A model generated the notes under the pieces. That model did no database searches and had not been told where the DNA came from. It saw only the letters and a program-made list of their open reading frames with translations. A stretch of DNA of 64,000 bases from NCBI RefSeq assembly GCF_013456555.2, contig NZ_CP059154.1, forward strand, positions 1,984,001 to 2,048,000. Direction: 5' to 3'. Positions 61,002 to 64,000 of this stretch are shown here, in pieces. Made by a program: the position numbers and the translations under genes. The number at the start of each line of letters is the position of its first letter. Positions within the stretch are counted from its first letter, which is position 1. The stretch comes from Natrinema zhouii. Lineage in GTDB: Archaea > Halobacteriota > Halobacteria > Halobacteriales > Natrialbaceae.

Positions 61002-62291
61002 CTATGTTCCGTGGTCCCAGCTTCCCATGTAGTCGCGCTGGGTATCGGTCAGCGAATCGAAGTCGACGCCCTCGGCCGTGAGTTTGATCTCGGCGATTTC
61101 CTTGTCGAGCTCGTCGGGGACGTCGTGGACGCCGGCGTCGTACTCGTCGCTGTTCTCGAGCATCTCGCGCACGCAGACGGCCTGGACGCCGAAGGACTGG
61201 TCCATGACCTCAACGGGGTGGCCCAGCGAGACGGGCGCGGCGAGGTTGACGAGTCGGCCCTCGGCGATGACGTTCAGTTTCCGGCCGTCGTCCATCTCGT
61301 ACGCTTCGACGCCGTCGCGGGCCTCGTGGCGGTCGACCGCGAGGTCATCGAGCGCCTCGAGGTCGATCTCGATATCGAAGTGGCCCGCGTTGGCGAGCAG
61401 GACGCCGTCTTGCATCGCCTCGAAGTGCTCTTCGACGATGACGTCTCGGTTGCCGGTCGTCGTCAGGAAGACGTCGCCGACTTCGGCGGCCTCGGCCATC
61501 GGCATGACATCGTAGCCCTCCATGTGAGCCTCGAGCGCGCGGCGTGGCTCGACTTCGGTGACGATGACGTTCGCGTTCTGGCCCGAGGCCTTCTTCGCGA
61601 CACCCTTCCCGCAGTAGCCGTAGCCCGCGACGACGACGTTCTTGCCGGCCCACGAGAGGTTCGTGGTCATGGCGATCGACGCCAGCGAGGACTCGCCGGT
61701 GCCGTGAACGTTGTCGAAGAGGCGCTTCATCGGCGTGTCGTTGACCGCGAAGACGGGGTACTCGAGCGCGCCGTCCGCGTCCATCGCGCGCAGGCGGTGG
61801 ACACCCGTCGTCGTCTCCTCCGCGCCGCCGACGATGCCGTCGATCAGTTCGGGATAGTCCTCGTGGATCGCGGCGACGAGGTCCATCCCGTCGTCGACCG
61901 TAACGGTGGGCTCGTGGGCGATGACGGCCTCGATCGCGGCGTAGTACTCCTCGTCGTCGACGCCGCGTTTGGCGTAGCTGGTGATGTTCTCGTGCGTGTC
62001 GAGCGCCGCCGAAACGTCGTCGTGGGTCGAGAGCGGATTGCAGCCGGTGACGGCGACTTCGGCCCCGCCCTCCGCGAGCGTCTCGACGAGGATCGCCGTC
62101 TTGGCTTCGACGTGCATCGCCATCCCGATACGCTCGCCCGCGAAGGGCTGGTTCGCGACGAACTCCTCGCGAACGTGCTCGCAGATCGGCATGTGTTGGG
62201 CGGCCCAGTCCATCTTCCGGCGTCCCTCCTCGCGAGCGGACTCGAGATCGTCGAGTTGCTCACTGATCGGGGGATACTCGGTGTCGGTCAT
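61002..62291 (-). CDS. ahcY: Adenosylhomocysteinase (or S-inosylhomocysteine hydrolase)
   Basis: The 429-residue protein reversibly hydrolyses S-adenosylhomocysteine, the by-product of methylation, to homocysteine and adenosine. Features: N-terminal MPICEHVREEFVANQPFAGERIG, the adenosine site VHRLRAMDADGALEYPVFAVND-like region (in pieces), the NAD-binding loop VVVAGYGYCGKGVAKKASG, and LPAPVSL-like LAAPVSLGHPVEVMDQSF. The C-terminal DYMGSWDHGT replaces the bacterial KPDHYRY end, as in archaea. In methanogens the archaeal homologue uses S-inosylhomocysteine after SAH deamination by DadD, and a MtaD/DadD-like deaminase lies 1.2 kb away, so the same route is possible here. Confidence 0.93.
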   Translation of the reverse strand: MTDTEYPPISEQLDDLESAREEGRRKMDWAAQHMPICEHVREEFVANQPFAGERIGMAMHVEAKTAILVETLAEGGAEVAVTGCNPLSTHDDVSAALDTHENITSYAKRGVDDEEYYAAIEAVIAHEPTVTVDDGMDLVAAIHEDYPELIDGIVGGAEETTTGVHRLRAMDADGALEYPVFAVNDTPMKRLFDNVHGTGESSLASIAMTTNLSWAGKNVVVAGYGYCGKGVAKKASGQNANVIVTEVEPRRALEAHMEGYDVMPMAEAAEVGDVFLTTTGNRDVIVEEHFEAMQDGVLLANAGHFDIEIDLEALDDLAVDRHEARDGVEAYEMDDGRKLNVIAEGRLVNLAAPVSLGHPVEVMDQSFGVQAVCVREMLENSDEYDAGVHDVPDELDKEIAEIKLTAEGVDFDSLTDTQRDYMGSWDHGT

Positions 62292-62605
62292 GGGTCGACT
62301 GAGTGGGACCGTGGCCAAAACGGTACCGAACCACTCCGACAGTCAGTTTCGTGCCGTAGCTTGGTCTCGACAACAAGAGATGTCTCTCCTGGTTCGGAAC
62401 GAATCGGCGAGAGTGGTGGGTGATCCGCAGTCGCTACGTGCCTGCTCGATCGGGGCAACTGCCTCGAGGGCGAGTGCCGCGATCAGGTTCCGACACCGGC
62501 GACGGTTCACTGCATCTCAGTGCCGTCGTCCGGCATCGGTCGGTCAGTCCGATTGAACCGGACTATGCTTCGGCATCGGCTTCGTCGTCAACGTCGCCGC
62601 TATCG
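62292..62605. other. Intergenic region without a recognised gene
   Basis: This spacer includes the promoter of ahcY and the 3' end of the secreted protein gene. No conserved ORF and no RNA gene were recognised. Short frames have random composition. A purine-rich segment (AACAAGAGATG, about 62371-62381) is the only feature noticed. Confidence 0.35.
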
Positions 62606-63304
62606 TTATTTCGGTCCGCCCGCGTGACTCGGCGGGCCGTCGCCCTTCTTGTCGTTGCTCTCGTTGTCACTGTTGTCGCCGTCAGCGTCATTCGGTCCGC
62701 CCGCGTGACTCGGCGGACCTCGTTTGTCGCCGGTCTTGTTGTCGTCATCATCGTCGTCGTCAGCCGGCGGGCCCGCGTGGCTCGGCGGACCGGCGTGGTC
62801 CGGCGCGTTGCCCGGGTTGTTCGCGACGACGAAGCTCGCGACCGAGAGGCCGATCGACTCGTTGGACTCGTTTTGCTGATTCTCGACGTACCGAGAGACG
62901 AGTGAACCGAAGTTCGTCGCGGACTCGTCGTCCGTCTCGTTGCCATCGTCATCGTCGGCGTCCGCGGTCAGCGTCACCGTGGTCGTCGCCGTCTGGTTGT
63001 CAGCCGTCGCAGTGATCGCGAGAGTGACGTTCTCGACGGGGTCGGGAAGCACGACTTCGCCGGCTTCGTCGGTCGTGTGCGTTCCGGTCCCGTTGTAGGA
63101 CGCGTTCTCATCAGTCGCCGCGACGTCGACGGTCGCGTTCGCGACCGCAGTGCCGTTCGACGTGACTCCGACGACGACGTCGTCACCGTCGTCGACAGTC
63201 ACCGCGAGGTCGCCGTCGGTCTCGGCTGCGACCGTCCCTACCGATGCGAACGCGGACGTAACCATAACGGCAACCAGTGCCATCGTGAGTAGTCTGTTCT
63301 TCAT
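62606..63304 (-). CDS. Secreted acidic protein with GPPSHAGGP repeats
   Basis: The 232-residue protein starts with a Sec-type signal peptide (MKNRLLTMALVAVMVTSAFA, cleavage near AAE at 27-28), continues with a beta-rich domain (VGVTSNGTAVANATVDVAAT ... THTTDEAGEVVLPDP ... VENVTLAIT) like carboxypeptidase-regulatory or big_1 folds, then a linker and a C-terminal part with three units of GPPSHAGGP/DHAGPPSHAGPP separated by DDDDD or NDADGDNSDN spacers. The 25-bp DNA units at 62612-62636 and 62692-62716 are nearly identical. NxT/S sites in the folded part suggest N-glycosylation. Function likely extracellular or cell-surface. Confidence 0.75.
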   Translation of the reverse strand: MKNRLLTMALVAVMVTSAFASVGTVAAETDGDLAVTVDDGDDVVVGVTSNGTAVANATVDVAATDENASYNGTGTHTTDEAGEVVLPDPVENVTLAITATADNQTATTTVTLTADADDDDGNETDDESATNFGSLVSRYVENQQNESNESIGLSVASFVVANNPGNAPDHAGPPSHAGPPADDDDDDDNKTGDKRGPPSHAGGPNDADGDNSDNESNDKKGDGPPSHAGGPK

Positions 63305-63454
63305 CCGTCCGTGACTTTCAGTCTTTATTAGATAAACCCGGACGGCAGTTCTCGTCGTTCTCCGATTCCGAAAGCAGTTGTAAAATCGTTTCGAGCGTTT
63401 ATCAGCCGCTGTGAGAGTTTAATTCTGAGGGCGAGTCCGCGTCGGTCCGAACGG

Positions 63455-64000
63455 CTACTCGTCGACGCGAGCCGACAGCGACTCGGCCGCCTCGAGCGCT
63501 CGCTCTCGAACCGCCGCTTCCTCGAGCGTCAGCACCTCGCGGTCGCGCATGAGCACCCGGCCGTCACAGACGGTGTGACGGACGTCGGCCGCCGCGGCCG
63601 CGTACGCGAGGTGGCTCACCATGTCGTGTGGTGGCGTCAGATGCGGTTTTTCGAGGTCGATCACCGCGAAATCGGCCGGCGCACCCTCCTCGAGTCGGCC
63701 GGAGTCGAGGCCGATCGCGTTGGCGTTCCCGCGAGTCATCGCGTCGACGACCGCTTCGGCGGGCACCGCGCTGGCGTCGTCGGCGGCGAGTTTGCCCAGC
63801 ATGGCCGCGTCGCGGGCCTCGTCGAGCATCGAGAGGTCGTTGTTCGAGGCCGCGCCGTCCGTGCCGAGTCCGACGGTGACGCCGGCCTCGAGCATCCGCT
63901 GGACGGGAGCCATCCCGCTCGCCAGTTTCATGTTCGAGGCCGGACAGTGGATCACGCCGGTGCCGGCCTCGGCGAGCAGTTCGATCTCCCGGTCGTCGAC
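63455..64000 (-). CDS. Amidohydrolase, MTA/SAH deaminase type (5' end outside window)
   Basis: The C-terminal 181 codons of an amidohydrolase continue past the right edge. Seen are IHCPASNMKLASGMAPVQRM (the His near a metal/active-site position), VTVGLGTDGAASNNDLSML with the catalytic Asp in GTDG, and the C-terminal NANAIGLDSGRLEEGAPADFAVIDL typical of cytosine deaminase-like amidohydrolases. The GTDGAASNNDL pattern matches 5-methylthioadenosine/S-adenosylhomocysteine deaminase (MtaD/DadD), which turns SAH into S-inosylhomocysteine. Location near ahcY supports this. The N-terminal HxH is not in the window. Confidence 0.82.
   Translation of the reverse strand, partial: VDDREIELLAEAGTGVIHCPASNMKLASGMAPVQRMLEAGVTVGLGTDGAASNNDLSMLDEARDAAMLGKLAADDASAVPAEAVVDAMTRGNANAIGLDSGRLEEGAPADFAVIDLEKPHLTPPHDMVSHLAYAAAAADVRHTVCDGRVLMRDREVLTLEEAAVRERALEAAESLSARVDE

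Overview
This is a GC-rich stretch (protein genes very acidic, third positions mostly G or C, CTCGAG-rich) from an extremely halophilic archaeon of the class Halobacteria. The evidence is a set of haloarchaea-specific families (HalOD1, amphi-Trp, DUF5789, double-domain TatC, HTH_10 regulators) together with archaeal information-processing genes (PCNA, PriL, Orc1/Cdc6, Hjc), leaderless genes with TATA boxes about 26 nt upstream of the start, and mostly monocistronic layout. Gene content resembles Natrialbales (Natrinema/Haloterrigena-like), but genus is not determinable from this window. No tRNA, rRNA, CRISPR array, insertion sequence or provirus was recognised.

Layout. 1-10.4 kb: tail of a membrane protein, uvrC, a frameshifted HalOD1 gene, an eIF1/SUI1-like factor, two tandem GNAT acetyltransferases, an orphan NrfD-type membrane subunit, a 10-TM metal exporter with two DtxR/MntR-like boxes, a 1-kb patch of intergenic repeats with an AT-rich micro-membrane gene, then uvrB. 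10.4-24.3 kb: two DUF2267 paralogues, a TrkA-C membrane protein, a saccharopine-dehydrogenase-like reductase, Orc1/Cdc6, a MutS-family ATPase with an N-terminal HhH region, a double SagB-type oxidoreductase, DUF368, an aldo/keto reductase, DUF5789 and two DUF892 ferritin-like genes. 24.6-31.6 kb: a GCS2-type ligase, a TetR-MATE efflux operon with clear operators, Gfo/Idh/MocA oxidoreductase, LarE and a hairpin-rich element. 32-37.9 kb: assimilatory nitrate cluster (nitrate reductase, NarK-type transporter, ferredoxin-nitrite reductase) with a shared promoter motif. 38-41.5 kb: the divergent tatC pair. 41.6-53.7 kb: second copy of the structured repeat, RHH regulator, RlmE, two PRC-barrel-like genes, PCNA, a predicted Tat-exported CocE-like hydrolase, HalOD1, PriL, SWIM protein, AidB-like acyl-CoA dehydrogenase and Hjc. 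53.8-64 kb: CPBP protease, a 1566-aa PAS/GAF/HTH_10 sensor-regulator divergent from a HalOD1 gene and a pseudo-receiver/PAS protein, adenosylhomocysteinase, a repeat-rich secreted protein and part of an MTA/SAH deaminase.

How the genes fit together. Genome maintenance is unusually dense (uvrC, uvrB, orc, mutS-like, pcna, priL, hjc, aidB-like). The nitrate genes form a complete nitrate-to-ammonium uptake route from transporter to nitrite reductase, using ferredoxin as probable donor. The Tat translocase genes sit near a predicted Tat substrate. The most interesting unexplained signals are: a dispersed 160-210 nt repeat whose two copies keep base pairing through G-U changes; the conserved 30-bp nitrate promoter element; nested operator dyads in front of two HalOD1 genes, one of them divergent from the giant PAS/HTH_10 regulator; and a 66-aa membrane protein carrying the TatC SPPDPFTQ signature.
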